A stretch of 64,000 nucleotides of DNA from an uncultured Gemmiger sp. (GTDB lineage Bacteria > Bacillota > Clostridia > Oscillospirales > Ruminococcaceae). The notes beneath the pieces are model-generated. The model was not told the origin of the DNA. It saw nothing but the letters and a program-made list of their open reading frames with translations, and did no database searches. Where the stretch lies: contig CALXHQ010000004.1 of the NCBI GenBank assembly GCA_944388145.1, forward strand, positions 1-64,000, read 5' to 3'. A program made the position numbers and the translations under genes. This document shows, in pieces, positions 8,621-18,250 of this stretch (positions are counted from its first letter, which is position 1; each line of letters starts with the position of its first letter).

Positions 8621-10132
8621 ATGGCAGAGCAAACCGCTCTGTCCATGCAGGATGTGGTATTCCGGTACATGGAACAGGGCAAGCGCAACATTCTGGACCA
8701 CGTGAACCTGGATATCCCCGCCGGGAGCGTGACTGTGCTGATGGGGGCCGGCGGGTGCGGCAAAAGCACCCTGGCCGCCGTGGCCGCCGGGCTTTACCCG
8801 GAAAACGGCGGGGTTCTGGCCGGCGGAAACGTGTTCTGGTTTGGCCGGGCTCTGACCGGTATGGACCCGCAGCAGCGGGCGCGGCAGGTGGGTATGCTGT
8901 TTCAGAACCCGGACCTGCAGTTTTGCATGGATACTTTGCGGGAAGAAATGCGCTTTTGCATGGAAAACCTTTGCCTGGCCCCTGATGCCATGGACCCGCG
9001 CATCGACGCAGCCGCGGCAGAGCTGGGCGTGCAGGCCCTGCTGGATCAGCCGCTGCACACACTGTCCGGCGGGGAAAAGCAGCGGGCAGCCCTGGCCTGC
9101 CTGTATGTGATGGAAAGTCGCTGCCTGCTGCTGGACGAATGCTTTGCCAATCTGGACCGGGACGCAGCCCGACAGCTGATGGACCTGCTGCAGCGCATGC
9201 ACCGGCAAGGCCGCACCATCATTGCCATCGACCATCAGCCTGATCTGTGGCTGGATACTGCGGACGAGTTTATCCTGCTGGGAGATGGCGGTCGGGTGGC
9301 CGCCCGGGGGCTGCACAAGGGCAATCTGGACCGGTATCGTCCCTTATTTGACGATCTGGGGCTGTTTTACCCCTCTCCTCCCCGCCCCCACATCCCCTTG
9401 CGGGAGGAGAGGGCCCCCGTCCTCTGCTTTGAAGGGGTCAGCATTGTCCGGGGGACGGTACGGCAGACGCTGTTTCGCCGCAGATCCGCGGCCGGGCCCT
9501 TGCTGCTGGACAATGCACAGGCGCGCTTTCCCCAAGGAGCCATGACCGCGGTGCTGGGCCCCAGCGGCTGCGGCAAGACCACCGCGTTTCTGGCAGTGCT
9601 GCGCCGCCATGCCTATGCCGGGCGCATCACCCTGAACGGCACCGATCTGGCTAAGATCCGCCGCCGGGAATTGTACCGGCAGGTGGGGATCGTGTTTCAA
9701 AACCCCGCCAATCAGTTCATCACCCAGAATGTAGCGGAGGAGGTCATGGCCAGCCTGCGGGTGTGGAACCCCGCCTGGCCGGAGGATGCCTGCCGTGCCG
9801 AGGCCGACCGCCGCCTGGAGGAATATGGGCTGAGCCGCTACCGGCGGTATTCGCCTTATATGCTCAGCCAGGGCCAGCAGCGGCGGCTGGCGGTGTTGTC
9901 GGTGCTGTGCGGCGGTCAGAAACTGCTGCTGCTGGATGAGCCCACCTACGGCCAGGACGCCCGCTCGGTACAAGCCATCATGGCGCAGCTGCAGGGCAAG
10001 GTGCGGGCCGAGGGGCTGAGCGTCATCTTTATTACCCACGACCGGGCCCTGGCTGCCGCCTGGGCAGATAAAATCTATTGGCTGCGCGGGCGCAGACTGG
10101 AGCCTGTCCCGGCAGAGGAGGTGCTGGCATGA
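8621..10132 (+). CDS. ykoD: YkoD, double ATP-binding subunit of the ECF transporter
   Basis: 503 residues holding two complete ABC ATPase domains in tandem. The first has Walker A GAGGCGKSTLAA, signature LSGGEKQRAAL and Walker B CLLLDECFANLD. The second has Walker A GPSGCGKTTAFL, signature LSQGQQRRLAVL and Walker B LLLLDEPTYGQD. Note CFANLD in place of the usual PxxxLD in the first site and LSQGQ in the second, variants common in ECF ATPases. It powers uptake through YkoC and YkoE and overlaps ykoC by 4 bp. Confidence 0.92.
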   Translation: MAEQTALSMQDVVFRYMEQGKRNILDHVNLDIPAGSVTVLMGAGGCGKSTLAAVAAGLYPENGGVLAGGNVFWFGRALTGMDPQQRARQVGMLFQNPDLQFCMDTLREEMRFCMENLCLAPDAMDPRIDAAAAELGVQALLDQPLHTLSGGEKQRAALACLYVMESRCLLLDECFANLDRDAARQLMDLLQRMHRQGRTIIAIDHQPDLWLDTADEFILLGDGGRVAARGLHKGNLDRYRPLFDDLGLFYPSPPRPHIPLREERAPVLCFEGVSIVRGTVRQTLFRRRSAAGPLLLDNAQARFPQGAMTAVLGPSGCGKTTAFLAVLRRHAYAGRITLNGTDLAKIRRRELYRQVGIVFQNPANQFITQNVAEEVMASLRVWNPAWPEDACRAEADRRLEEYGLSRYRRYSPYMLSQGQQRRLAVLSVLCGGQKLLLLDEPTYGQDARSVQAIMAQLQGKVRAEGLSVIFITHDRALAAAWADKIYWLRGRRLEPVPAEEVLA

Positions 10133-10878
10133 CGGGCTTTCTGGAACGGTGGAATCCCACCGTAAAAGCGGGCACGGTGCTGGTGTGTGTGATCCTGCTC
10201 TCGGTACAGTATCTGGTCAGCCTGAACCTGGCGGTGTTCGGGGTCTGCCTGGTGTTGCTGCTGTCCGGCTCCCGCTGCGGATGGCGGCGCGTGGCCGCCC
10301 TGCTGCTGCCCGCCTGCCTGGCGGCGCTGGGCCTGTTTGTGATGGGCTTGTACTACGCCCGCGGCGGCAGTGTGACCCAGGTGGAGCTGGATACCGTCTC
10401 CGCTGTTCCCTACGCGGTGCGGGCGGCCATGTCCCACAACCTGTACACCGCCTTGCAGCTGGCCACTCGGCTGCTGGCCTACGCCGGGCTGGGGATGCTG
10501 TTTGCCCTGTCCACCGATGCCGAGTTTTTCATTGCCAGCCTGCTGCACCAGTGCCGACTGTCGCCCAAGTTTGCCTATGGTATTTTGGCGGCTTTCCATC
10601 TGATGCCCGGCATGGTGCGCGAGTTTAGCCAGGTGCGCCTGGCCTTTGCCGTGCGGGGGCTGCACGTGCATCCCTTGTCCCTGAAACCCATTTTCACCAT
10701 GCTGGTCAACAGCGTACATTGGTCCGAATCTGTCTCCATGGCGATGGAGTCCAAGGGTTTTGCCGGCAACGCTCCCCGCAGCTACTACACTGTGCCGCGG
10801 GTGCACTGGTATGACCTGGCCGGGGCGGCGTTGGCTGTGGGCGGCATTGTGCTGGGCATGCTGTTGCTGCATTACTGA
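10129..10878 (+). CDS. ykoC: YkoC, ECF transporter T component (CbiQ-like)
   Basis: 249 residues. Five or so membrane helices and the coupling-helix motif region (AMSHNLYTALQLATRLLAYAG, and SMAMESKGFAGNAPRS with the conserved A-R-G-like motif) identify the CbiQ-type transmembrane subunit. ATG 10129 overlaps the ykoD stop codon (ATGA), giving translational coupling. It links the YkoE substrate component to the YkoD ATPases. Confidence 0.88.
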   Translation: MTGFLERWNPTVKAGTVLVCVILLSVQYLVSLNLAVFGVCLVLLLSGSRCGWRRVAALLLPACLAALGLFVMGLYYARGGSVTQVELDTVSAVPYAVRAAMSHNLYTALQLATRLLAYAGLGMLFALSTDAEFFIASLLHQCRLSPKFAYGILAAFHLMPGMVREFSQVRLAFAVRGLHVHPLSLKPIFTMLVNSVHWSESVSMAMESKGFAGNAPRSYYTVPRVHWYDLAGAALAVGGIVLGMLLLHY

Positions 10879-10935
10879 ACCGCCAAAAAGGGCTGATCTG
10901 CGGGTACGCAGGCGGTTCCGGCATATTTTTTGCGA
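10876..10935 (+). terminator. Terminator-like hairpin after ykoC
   Basis: GAACCGCC at 10876-10883, overlapping the stop codon, can pair with GGCGGTTC at 10910-10917. A smaller TGCG/CGCA hairpin lies inside and a run of T follows at about 10926-10931. It probably ends the ykoFEDC transcript. Apart from this and the promoter at 11089, I see nothing coding in 10879-11233. Confidence 0.5.
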
Positions 10936-11088
10936 ATTTCTGTTTTCTGCCCATATTTTGTATACCCGGCTTGCTTTTACCGCAATCCCGGGTATTATTT
11001 TTGGCAAACTCGCAGAAAATTTGGCCGTTTTGGAACAAAATTCGCGGCCGGAAAGCCGTCTGTTTTACGATGGTACAGCAAAAAATTG

Positions 11089-11117
11089 TTTACATCTGGC
11101 GGAAGGTGATGTATAAT
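11089..11117 (+). promoter_or_regulatory. Promoter of the G5/3D-domain gene
   Basis: TTTACA at 11089-11094 and TATAAT at 11112-11117 are 17 bp apart. The start of transcription would leave a leader of about 110 nt before ATG 11234. Confidence 0.7.
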
Positions 11118-11233
11118 AGTCGCAGCTGCCACAGGGGGCGGGTGCGCCTGCCTTCCTGCGGCGCGGCGCTGCCGTGTGGTTCGGGGGCGTTTATTCCTTG
11201 GGCGGGCCATGCTCGCCATGATTTGAGGAGCCT

Positions 11234-12373
11234 ATGATTCAACCCAAGACAAAAGAACATATCCGCCGCTGGCTTTGCCGGCACATGCCCAAGTACCTGA
11301 CACTGGCGGGCAGCCTGGCGGTGCTGGCCTGTGTGGTCGGCGTCACCTCCTCCCAGCTGAAGGTGGTGACGGTGAGCGACTCTCACGGCAAGCGGGCCAC
11401 TGTGGTCTCGGCGGAGCGGAAGGTGGTCGATCTGATTGCCCAGGCGGGTATCACCCCCAGCGGCAGGGACGATGAGCTGCTGGTGACCGAAACCAGCGCC
11501 ACCACCAACAGCATCCATATTCTGCGCGCCTACAATGTGCCGGTGACCGCGGACGGCCAGACGGTGAGCGTGGTGACCACCGGCGGCACCGTGGAAGATG
11601 TGCTGGCCGACGGCGGCATCCAGCTGGGGCCCGATGACGAGGTGGAGCCCGCCCGGGGCACCGAGATCGAGGAGGGTGACACCATCACGGTGCGGCGTGT
11701 AACCTATGATACATACACGGTGGAGGAAACCATCCCCGCCGAGGTCGTTTACCAGTACACCAGCCTGTTCTACCGCCAGAAAAACTACGAACAGGTGATG
11801 CAGCAGGGGTCCGACGGTCTGGATCTGGTCACCTACCAGGACAAATATGTGGATGGGCAGTGGGTCTCCAAGGCCGAGCTGAACCGTGTCACGCAGGTGG
11901 GCATGGTACAGAACATCATCAAGGCGTACGGCGAGGGTGTGCCGGTTTCCAGCTTTGTCGGTCCCGAAATCGTGGACGGCCAGCCGGCAGAGGGGGTTAC
12001 CCAGGTATTCACCTCTCAGCGTTCCACCGGCTACTCGGCCTCCCAGACGGCCAAGGGGGCTTCCGGCCGGCGGCTGAGCTACGGCACGGTTGCCGTCAAC
12101 CCCAGCATCATCCCCTACGGCACGCTGTTGTACATCACCAGCGATGACGGCCGCTTCATTTACGGGTACGCCTATGCCGCCGACACCGGCACCGCCATGA
12201 TGACCGGCCACGCCTTCATCGACCTGTACTATGAAACCTACGACGAGTCCTGCAAGAACGCCGTGATCCCAGTGACCGTGTATGTGATCAGCGACGAGGT
12301 CGCCGACCAGTACAAGGAGCAAAACGACGCCATTCTGGAGGCAAACATTGCGGCGCGCGGCATTGGCGAATGA
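11234..12373 (+). CDS. YabE-like cell-wall protein: DUF348 repeats, G5 domain, 3D domain
   Basis: 379 residues. An N-terminal membrane anchor or signal helix (about residues 18-36, YLTLAGSLAVLACVVGVTSS) is followed by two DUF348 ubiquitin-like repeats (about 40-80 and 95-140), a G5 domain (about 150-230), and a C-terminal 3D domain in which three aspartates are typical; here AADTGTAMMTGHAFIDLYY is visible. Relatives in Bacillus (YabE, YuiC) and the resuscitation-promoting-factor-like proteins cut or remodel peptidoglycan outside the cell. GAGGAG at 11224-11229 supports the start. Monocistronic, with its own promoter. Confidence 0.88.
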   Translation: MIQPKTKEHIRRWLCRHMPKYLTLAGSLAVLACVVGVTSSQLKVVTVSDSHGKRATVVSAERKVVDLIAQAGITPSGRDDELLVTETSATTNSIHILRAYNVPVTADGQTVSVVTTGGTVEDVLADGGIQLGPDDEVEPARGTEIEEGDTITVRRVTYDTYTVEETIPAEVVYQYTSLFYRQKNYEQVMQQGSDGLDLVTYQDKYVDGQWVSKAELNRVTQVGMVQNIIKAYGEGVPVSSFVGPEIVDGQPAEGVTQVFTSQRSTGYSASQTAKGASGRRLSYGTVAVNPSIIPYGTLLYITSDDGRFIYGYAYAADTGTAMMTGHAFIDLYYETYDESCKNAVIPVTVYVISDEVADQYKEQNDAILEANIAARGIGE

Positions 12374-12418
12374 TGCTTGCCGCTCAGTTCCCCTGCCCCG
12401 GAAAATCAACAAAAATAG

Positions 12419-12460
12419 TACCCCCTGATGTGGGACCTTGGGGACCCGCATCAGGGGGTA
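12419..12460 (-). terminator. Terminator shared by converging genes, strongest for the hydratase
   Basis: TACCCCCTGATG at 12419-12430 pairs perfectly with CATCAGGGGGTA at 12449-12460. Leftward reading runs into a T-rich stretch (complement of CAAAAATAG), so it best terminates the minus-strand hydratase/isocitrate dehydrogenase transcript. It may also stop readthrough from the left. Confidence 0.75.
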
Positions 12461-12526
12461 TTGCTATGCATATGAGAAGCCGACAGCGGGGCGCGCTGCC
12501 CGCACACCCCGGGTCTTGCCCCGGAA

Positions 12527-14767
12527 TCAGCTGTTCTTGTAGTAGTTAATCAGGCAGCCATCGGCCAGGATCTGGCGTTCGTCGTCCGTCAGGGCACCCA
12601 GCCGCAGGGCGATGGTGCTGACGCTGCCGTCCTGCTTGACCACATAGCCGGTCATGGTGTCGGCGGCCGTCAGCAGCGCCTGGCGCACGCCGGGCACAAA
12701 AATGTAATCTCCCAGCGCCAGGGCCTCGGGGTTCTCCACCAGGAAGGGCAGCATACCCCAGTTGATGCAGTTGGAGCGGTAGCGCTTGGTGGCATACTCG
12801 CAGGCAAAGTTGGCTGCGCCGCCCAGCACCCGCTGGCAGCTGGCCGCCTGCTCACGGGCGGAACCGTCGCCGGGCTTGACAGCAAAGATGGCGGAACCAA
12901 TGTTGGCCGCTTTGCCGTCCGCCTGAACACCAGCCTTGGTCAGGGCGTCATAGACCGCCTGCACCTCGGCAGGCAGGGTGCCGGCCTTGCGCTCCTCATC
13001 CAGCGCCTTGACCGCCTTGGCGCGCCCCACATAGGCCGGGTCCTTGCGGGAAAGGGTGAATTCCGCCAGGCGCAGCGGGTTGGAGCGGTAGGAGGAAGTC
13101 TCGCCGGAGGGGATCAGCTCATCGGTGGTGGTGACCGGGTCAGTGATGTAGCTGGCAACCTTCAGCAGCAAGTCGTCGGTCAGGGCGGGCTGCTCCGGCC
13201 AGTCCTTGATGTTGGGGCCAAACTTTAGCGCATAGTCCGGCTCGGCCTTGCCCCAGCCGTTGTAGACACGCTTTTGATAGATTTCCTGATCGAAGTGGTA
13301 GGCCGGGGTGGGGAGCGGCTGGTCCAGCACCTCGCTGGCGGCGGTCAGCACGCCGCCATTGGCAGCGGTGGCCGCGATGGAGCGGGCGTCCATGAGGGCA
13401 ACCGCCGAGATCTGGCCCTCGCCGGGCTTGGAGCCCTCCCGGTTGGGGAAGTTGCGGGTGGTGTGGCGGATGGAGAACTCGCCGTTGGCCGGGGTGTCGC
13501 CCGCACCAAAGCAGGGCCCGCAGAAGCACTCGCGGAAGATGCCGCCGGCGGAGACAATGTCCGCCACGGCGCCGTTTTTGACCAGTTCCAGATAGGTGGG
13601 CATGCTGTCCGGGTAAACGCTGATGCGGAACTCGCCGTTGCCGCAGTTTTTGCCCTTGAGGATCTGGGCCACAGCGCAGACATTCTCGAAGGTGCCGCCG
13701 CTGCAGCCGGCCACCACGCCCTGGTCCACATGGATGCTGCCGTCGGGGGCAACCTTGCTGACCAGGTCCATCTTGACCTTGCCGTTCAGCTGCCGGTTGG
13801 CGCGGGTCTCGATCTCATGCAGGATGTCGCGGGCATTGGCTTTCAGTTCCCGGATGGGGTAGGCGTAGCTGGGATGCATGGGCAGGGCGATCATGCACTC
13901 GACGGTGGACAGGTCCAGCTCAATGCAGCCATCGTAGTAGGCCACATCCGCCGGAGCCAGCGGCTTGTAAGCCTCGGGGCGGCCATGGACATCGAAATAT
14001 TCCCTGGTGACCTCATCGGTCTGCCAGATGCTGGACCAGCAGGTGGTCTCGGTGGTCATGACGTCGATGCCGTTGCGGAAGTCGGCGGACAAGCCGGCAA
14101 CGCCGGGGCCGACAAATTCCATAACCTTGTTTTTGACATAGCCGTTCGCGTAGGTGGCGCCCACCAGCGCCAGGGCCACGTCCTGCGGGCCGACGCCGGG
14201 GTTGGGCTTGCCGGTCAGGTAGACCGCCACAACGCCGGGGTAGGCCATGTCGTAGGTACGGCCCACCAGCTGCTTGGCCAGCTCGCCGCCGCCCTCGCCC
14301 ACCGCCATGGTGCCCAGGGCGCCGTAGCGGGTGTGGGAGTCCGAGCCCAGGATCATGCGGCCGCAGCCGGACATCATCTCGCGGTTATAGCTGTGGATGA
14401 CGGCCATGCTGGGCGGCACATAGATGCCGCCGTACTTGTGCGCCGCCGACAGGGCGAACTGGTGATCATCCTCGTTGATGGTGCCGCCCACCGCGCACAG
14501 GGTGTTGTGGCAGTTGGTCATCACATAGGGCAGCGGAAACTTGTCCATGCCGGAGGCTCGGGCGGTCTGGATAATGCCCACATAGGTGATGTCATGGCTG
14601 GTCATTGAGTCGAATTTCAGGCGCAGATTGTCCATATCGGGCACAGTGTTGTGCGCCTTCAGGATGCCGTAGGCGATGGTACCCTTGCGGGCCTCCGCCT
14701 CGGAAACGGGCACGGTGTCGCAGAGCTGGCCGTTGACCAGATACACGCCCTTGTCATGCAGCTTCAT
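12527..14767 (-). CDS. Aconitase-family hydratase (probable aconitate hydratase)
   Basis: 746 residues. Three cysteine ligands of the 4Fe-4S cluster are visible in [11 protein letters not shown] and [11 protein letters not shown]; other active-site motifs include [12 protein letters not shown] and [14 protein letters not shown]. The length and motif spelling differ from classical AcnA/AcnB (GSCTNSS becomes GCSGGT), placing it in a clostridial aconitase-like branch annotated only as hydratase. ATG 14767 has AAAGGAGAG upstream; a longer frame to 14974 runs into the neighbour and lacks a ribosome site. It follows isocitrate dehydrogenase by about 100 bp and faces citrate synthase, so citrate-to-isocitrate isomerisation is the natural role. 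Confidence 0.85.
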   Translation of the reverse strand: MKLHDKGVYLVNGQLCDTVPVSEAEARKGTIAYGILKAHNTVPDMDNLRLKFDSMTSHDITYVGIIQTARASGMDKFPLPYVMTNCHNTLCAVGGTINEDDHQFALSAAHKYGGIYVPPSMAVIHSYNREMMSGCGRMILGSDSHTRYGALGTMAVGEGGGELAKQLVGRTYDMAYPGVVAVYLTGKPNPGVGPQDVALALVGATYANGYVKNKVMEFVGPGVAGLSADFRNGIDVMTTETTCWSSIWQTDEVTREYFDVHGRPEAYKPLAPADVAYYDGCIELDLSTVECMIALPMHPSYAYPIRELKANARDILHEIETRANRQLNGKVKMDLVSKVAPDGSIHVDQGVVAGCSGGTFENVCAVAQILKGKNCGNGEFRISVYPDSMPTYLELVKNGAVADIVSAGGIFRECFCGPCFGAGDTPANGEFSIRHTTRNFPNREGSKPGEGQISAVALMDARSIAATAANGGVLTAASEVLDQPLPTPAYHFDQEIYQKRVYNGWGKAEPDYALKFGPNIKDWPEQPALTDDLLLKVASYITDPVTTTDELIPSGETSSYRSNPLRLAEFTLSRKDPAYVGRAKAVKALDEERKAGTLPAEVQAVYDALTKAGVQADGKAANIGSAIFAVKPGDGSAREQAASCQRVLGGAANFACEYATKRYRSNCINWGMLPFLVENPEALALGDYIFVPGVRQALLTAADTMTGYVVKQDGSVSTIALRLGALTDDERQILADGCLINYYKNS

Positions 14768-14870
14768 GGGGGATCTCTCCTTTCCTGGGTGAAGGGTTTC
14801 CGGTGTATCTGACTGATCTAAAAATAAATGCCGGGCACTTTTCAGATACGCCTTGGGAAATGGCTCGCGC

Positions 14871-15863
14871 TTACAGCCGGGCAATGACTGCGTCGGTGAA
14901 CTCGGTGGTGGTGGCGGTGCCGCCAATATCGGCGGTGACCACCTTGCCCTCGGCCACCTGGGCCTGGATGGCACGGTTCAGCCGGTCGGCGGAATCGGCC
15001 TGGCCCAGATCTTTCAGCATCATGGCAAAGGCCATCAGGATGGCGGAAGGATTGGCCAGATTCTTGCCCGCAATATCGGGAGCAGAGCCGTGGACGGCCT
15101 CATAGATGCGAACCTTGTCGCCGATGTTGGCGGAGGGGGCAAAGCCCAGGCCGCCCACCAAACCGGCGCACAGGTCACTGATAATATCGCCGTAGAGGTT
15201 GGGGGCCACCAGCACATCGAACTGCTCCGGTTTTTGCACCAGCTTCATGCACAGGGCGTCGATGATGACGTCGTTGGCCTCGATCTCGGGGTACTCGGCC
15301 GCCACCTGGCGGAAGCAGTTGAGGAACAGGCCGTCGGTCAGTTTCATAATATTGGCCTTGTGCACGGCGGTGACCTTTTTGCGGCCGTGGCGGCGGGCAT
15401 AGTCGAAGGCAAACCGGCAGATACGGATGCTGGCCTCCCGGGTGATGAGCTTGATGCCGTTGGCAATGTCATCGGTGAGCATATACTCGATGCCCTTGTA
15501 CAGGTCCTCAGTATTTTCGCGGACAATAACCAGGTCCACATTGTCAAAGCGGGTGGCCACGCCGGGCAGGCTGCGCACCGGGCGCAGGTTGGCGTAGGTG
15601 TTGAACCGCTGGCGCAGCTGCACGTTGATGCTGCGGAACCCCTTGCCGATGGGGGTGGCGGTGGGGCCTTTCAGCGCCCAGCCGCACTGGCCGATGGCGT
15701 CCAGCACGCCGGGCTGCAGCAGCTCGCCGTGCTCGGCGGCATATTCGGCACCGGCGGCATACTCCTGCCATTCAATGCCCGTATTCAGCGCCTGGCTGAC
15801 CTTTTTTACACTTTCGGCGATCTCGCGGCCAATGCCGTCGCCGGGGATCAAAACTGCTTTCAT
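14871..15863 (-). CDS. icd: Isocitrate dehydrogenase, NAD-type (isocitrate/isopropylmalate dehydrogenase family)
   Basis: 330 residues of the short isocitrate/isopropylmalate dehydrogenase family. Visible are the start [12 protein letters not shown], the substrate-binding segment [33 protein letters not shown], the catalytic Lys in AVHKANIMK, the metal-binding [15 protein letters not shown] and the nucleotide-binding [13 protein letters not shown]. Residues in the RENTED loop fit isocitrate rather than isopropylmalate dehydrogenases. AGGAAAGGGG precedes the ATG. Its position between aconitase and divergent citrate synthase indicates 2-oxoglutarate supply, probably for glutamate, in an anaerobe with an incomplete citric acid cycle. 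Confidence 0.85.
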   Translation of the reverse strand: MKAVLIPGDGIGREIAESVKKVSQALNTGIEWQEYAAGAEYAAEHGELLQPGVLDAIGQCGWALKGPTATPIGKGFRSINVQLRQRFNTYANLRPVRSLPGVATRFDNVDLVIVRENTEDLYKGIEYMLTDDIANGIKLITREASIRICRFAFDYARRHGRKKVTAVHKANIMKLTDGLFLNCFRQVAAEYPEIEANDVIIDALCMKLVQKPEQFDVLVAPNLYGDIISDLCAGLVGGLGFAPSANIGDKVRIYEAVHGSAPDIAGKNLANPSAILMAFAMMLKDLGQADSADRLNRAIQAQVAEGKVVTADIGGTATTTEFTDAVIARL

Positions 15864-15969
15864 AAAAACGTCCCCTTTCCTGGTTGGCGGCGGCAGACGC
15901 CCCGCCTCCCCTTCGCCGCCTGCGGGGCGGCAAAGGCTCCCTGTTTGATGTTTTGCAGGCTATACTAAG

Positions 15970-15998
15970 AGTATATCGACTTGACGTGACATTGTCAA
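15970..15998 (-). promoter_or_regulatory. Promoter of icd-hydratase operon with inverted repeat
   Basis: On the minus strand TTGACA (plus 15993-15998) and TATACT (plus 15970-15975) are spaced by 17 bp. The -10 box is one arm of a perfect inverted repeat, TATACT-AAG-AGTATA, at 15961-15975, a likely operator or start-site symmetry element. Confidence 0.75.
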
Positions 15999-16046
15999 AC
16001 CGTGCCCGGCGCCGGACCCTGTACACTGTTTGTATTTTTGTGCAGC

Positions 16047-16090
16047 TTTACAAAATAAAGCAAATGCATTCTCAATTTTATAAAATAAAG
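16047..16090 (+). repeat. Two 14-bp direct repeats upstream of citrate synthase
   Basis: TTTACAAAATAAAG at 16047-16060 and TTTATAAAATAAAG at 16077-16090 differ at one base and start exactly 30 bp apart, near three helical turns. They end 8 bp before the -35 box of the citrate synthase promoter, where an activator would sit. Confidence 0.6.
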
Positions 16091-16098
16091 AAAAGCGC

Positions 16099-16127
16099 TT
16101 GACGTTTGGAGAAATCTTCGATAAAAT
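16099..16127 (+). promoter_or_regulatory. Citrate synthase promoter
   Basis: TTGACG at 16099-16104 and TAAAAT at 16122-16127, spacer 17 bp. It diverges from the icd promoter about 100 bp away; the 15864-16214 gap therefore holds two promoters and the repeated sites between them. Confidence 0.7.
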
Positions 16128-16214
16128 GAAAGTGTTCTGCCGGTTGGCCGTATTCGTTTTCGCCAACTGTTCACCGTGGAGCGACACTCCACCCGCTGAA
16201 AGGAAGGGATCGCC

Positions 16215-17594
16215 ATGGTTTACCCTGATGTTGCGGCCTTTGCGCCGGATGAGATGGAACTGCTGTGCCAGGAATATCTGCGCAACAATTACATCGATCC
16301 CTCGGATTGTGAGCGCCTGGGCGTCAAGCGGGGGCTGCGCAACGCCGACGGCACCGGTGTGCTGGCGGGCCTGACCAACGTGAGCGATGTGGTGGGCTAT
16401 GAAAAGCAGCCCGACGGCAGCATCGTGCCGATTCCCGGGCGGCTGATCTACCGCGGCATCGACATCGACCAGCTGGTGCAGGAAGCCGACGTCCATGACC
16501 GCTTTCTGTTTGAGGAGGCCGTCTGGCTGCTGCTGTTCGGCAGCCTGCCGGACAGGGCTGTGCTGGACCGGTTTGACAAACTGCTGGAAAAGCACCGGGA
16601 ACTGCCCCACGGTTTTGCCGACGACATGATCCTGAATTCGCCCTCCCCCAATATCATGAACAAGATGGCCCGCAGCGTGCTGGCCATGTACAGCTACGAC
16701 GAGCACGCCGAGGATCTCTCGCTGCCCAACATGCTGCGGCAGAGCATCAACCTGATTGCCGAATTGCCCACCATGATGGTCAACGCCTACATGATCAAGC
16801 GGCGGGTGTACGACCGCTGCAGTATGTACTTTCACCTGCCCACGCCAGGGCAGAGCACCGCGGAACATATCCTTTCCACCTACCGCCCCGACCAGAAGTT
16901 TACCCATGAGGAAGCCCGGCTGCTGGACCTGTGCCTGCTGGTGCATGCCGACCATGGCGGTGGCAACTGCTCCACCTTTACCTGCCGGGTGCTGTCCTCC
17001 TCCGGCACTGACACTTACGCGGCGATCTCGGCGGCCATCGGCGCGCTGAAGGGGCCCAAGCACGGCGGCGCCAATTTGAAGGTGATGCATCAGCTGGACA
17101 ACATCCTGCAAAACGTGTCAAATCCCGCCGATGACGAGGAACTGCGGGAGTACCTGCGCAAGATCATGCGCAGGGAGGCCGGCGACGGCAGCGGCCTGAT
17201 CTACGGTATCGGTCATGCCGTCTACACGCTCAGCGACCCCCGGGCACAGATTTTGAAGCATCACGCCCGCCACCTGGCCTATGAAAAGGGCTTTGACCGC
17301 GAGTACGAAACACTGTGCAGCATTGAGCGGCTGGCGCCCCAGGTGTTTGCCGAGGAGCACCGCGGCCCCAAAAAGGTTTGCGCCAATGTGGATCTGTTCA
17401 GTGGACTGATCTACCGCATGCTGGGCATCAGTGAGGACCTGTATACCCCGCTGTTTGCCATCGCCCGTGTGCCGGGCTGGTGTGCCCACCGGGTGGAGGA
17501 AGTGCTGTTTGCCAACCGCATCATCCGTCCCGCCTACAAGTATCTGGGCAGAACACAGGAGTATCAGACACTGGAAGAACGCACGGCCAAGTAA
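16215..17594 (+). CDS. gltA: Citrate synthase
   Basis: 459 residues of citrate synthase fold. Catalytic residues sit in recognisable motifs: a histidine in LVHADHGGGNCSTFTCR, the HGGAN motif (GPKHGGANLKVMH), a histidine in GIGHAVYTLSDPR, and an acid in the NVDLFSGLIYRMLGI segment (catalytic Asp). It condenses acetyl-CoA with oxaloacetate. AAGGAAGGG precedes ATG 16215. Divergent from the aconitase-type and isocitrate dehydrogenase genes, it completes a three-enzyme route to 2-oxoglutarate. A 2-methylcitrate synthase role cannot be excluded by sequence alone but is unlikely in this context. Confidence 0.9.
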   Translation: MVYPDVAAFAPDEMELLCQEYLRNNYIDPSDCERLGVKRGLRNADGTGVLAGLTNVSDVVGYEKQPDGSIVPIPGRLIYRGIDIDQLVQEADVHDRFLFEEAVWLLLFGSLPDRAVLDRFDKLLEKHRELPHGFADDMILNSPSPNIMNKMARSVLAMYSYDEHAEDLSLPNMLRQSINLIAELPTMMVNAYMIKRRVYDRCSMYFHLPTPGQSTAEHILSTYRPDQKFTHEEARLLDLCLLVHADHGGGNCSTFTCRVLSSSGTDTYAAISAAIGALKGPKHGGANLKVMHQLDNILQNVSNPADDEELREYLRKIMRREAGDGSGLIYGIGHAVYTLSDPRAQILKHHARHLAYEKGFDREYETLCSIERLAPQVFAEEHRGPKKVCANVDLFSGLIYRMLGISEDLYTPLFAIARVPGWCAHRVEEVLFANRIIRPAYKYLGRTQEYQTLEERTAK

Positions 17595-17649
17595 AGCGGC
17601 ACGGCATACCGTCCCGGCCGCTTTGTGTACACTGCAAGGAGGATGCCAA

Positions 17650-18081
17650 ATGATCCGGCTGGAATCCATAGACGAAACCAACTGGCGATACCCGCTGCGG
17701 GTCAGCGACGCCCAAAAAGCCTATGTTGCCAGCACAACGGTACTGCTGGCACGGGCCTATGCCTACCGAAACCTGCACAGCCGCGCCTTTCTTGTCCGCG
17801 ATGGTGAAACACCTGTGGGGATGGGGCTGTACTATGATTGTCCGGAGATGGGCGCCTATGATCTCAGCCAGTTTTTCATTGACGAACGCTATCAGCGGCG
17901 CGGCTATGCCAAAGCCGCGGTCCGGCTGGTGCTGGATGCCATGCGGCAGGACGGCAGATACCGCAGGGTCCTGCTGTGCTACATAGCGGGCAACACCGCG
18001 GCCAAAGCGCTGTATGAGTCCTTCGGCTTTGTGGAGACCGGCCGCGACGGGGACGAGATCGTGATGGAAAAGACACTTTAA
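17650..18081 (+). CDS. GNAT-family N-acetyltransferase
   Basis: 143 residues. The acetyl-CoA pyrophosphate loop is in YQRRGYAKAAVRLVLD, and the C-terminal NTAAKALYESFGFVETG is the usual GNAT motif B. The closest pattern is the diamine (spermidine/spermine) acetyltransferase branch, but the substrate is not certain. AAGGAGG at 17636-17642 fixes ATG 17650; longer frames upstream lie inside citrate synthase. It lies 55 bp downstream of gltA and may share its transcript. Confidence 0.85.
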   Translation: MIRLESIDETNWRYPLRVSDAQKAYVASTTVLLARAYAYRNLHSRAFLVRDGETPVGMGLYYDCPEMGAYDLSQFFIDERYQRRGYAKAAVRLVLDAMRQDGRYRRVLLCYIAGNTAAKALYESFGFVETGRDGDEIVMEKTL

Positions 18082-18147
18082 AACGATTCTGCATCTTTGC
18101 CGCCTTGCCCTCCCCCGTCGGTCTGCCGGCGCACTGCCCAAACAAAA

Positions 18148-18187
18148 ACCGCCCCGCACAGAAAAATGTTTTCCTGTGCGGGGCGGT
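18148..18187 (-). terminator. Terminator of the RICIN gene (also faces the acetyltransferase)
   Basis: ACCGCCCCGCACAG at 18148-18161 and its exact complement at 18174-18187 form a 14-bp stem. Leftward, the stem is followed by a T-rich run (complement of AACAAAAA), so it terminates the minus-strand gene; it could stop both. Confidence 0.75.
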
Positions 18188-18250
18188 ACTCGTTACAGCA
18201 AAAGTTTCGCGGGGAAATGACCGGGTCAGCCCCCGGCGGAGGATGATGGC

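Noticed and set aside
13274..14608. Long open frame (444 codons) on the plus strand opposite the hydratase gene
   Set aside because: It is a shadow of the well-supported minus-strand gene in GC-rich DNA; composition (Gly, Ala, His rich) is not natural and no ribosome site is present.
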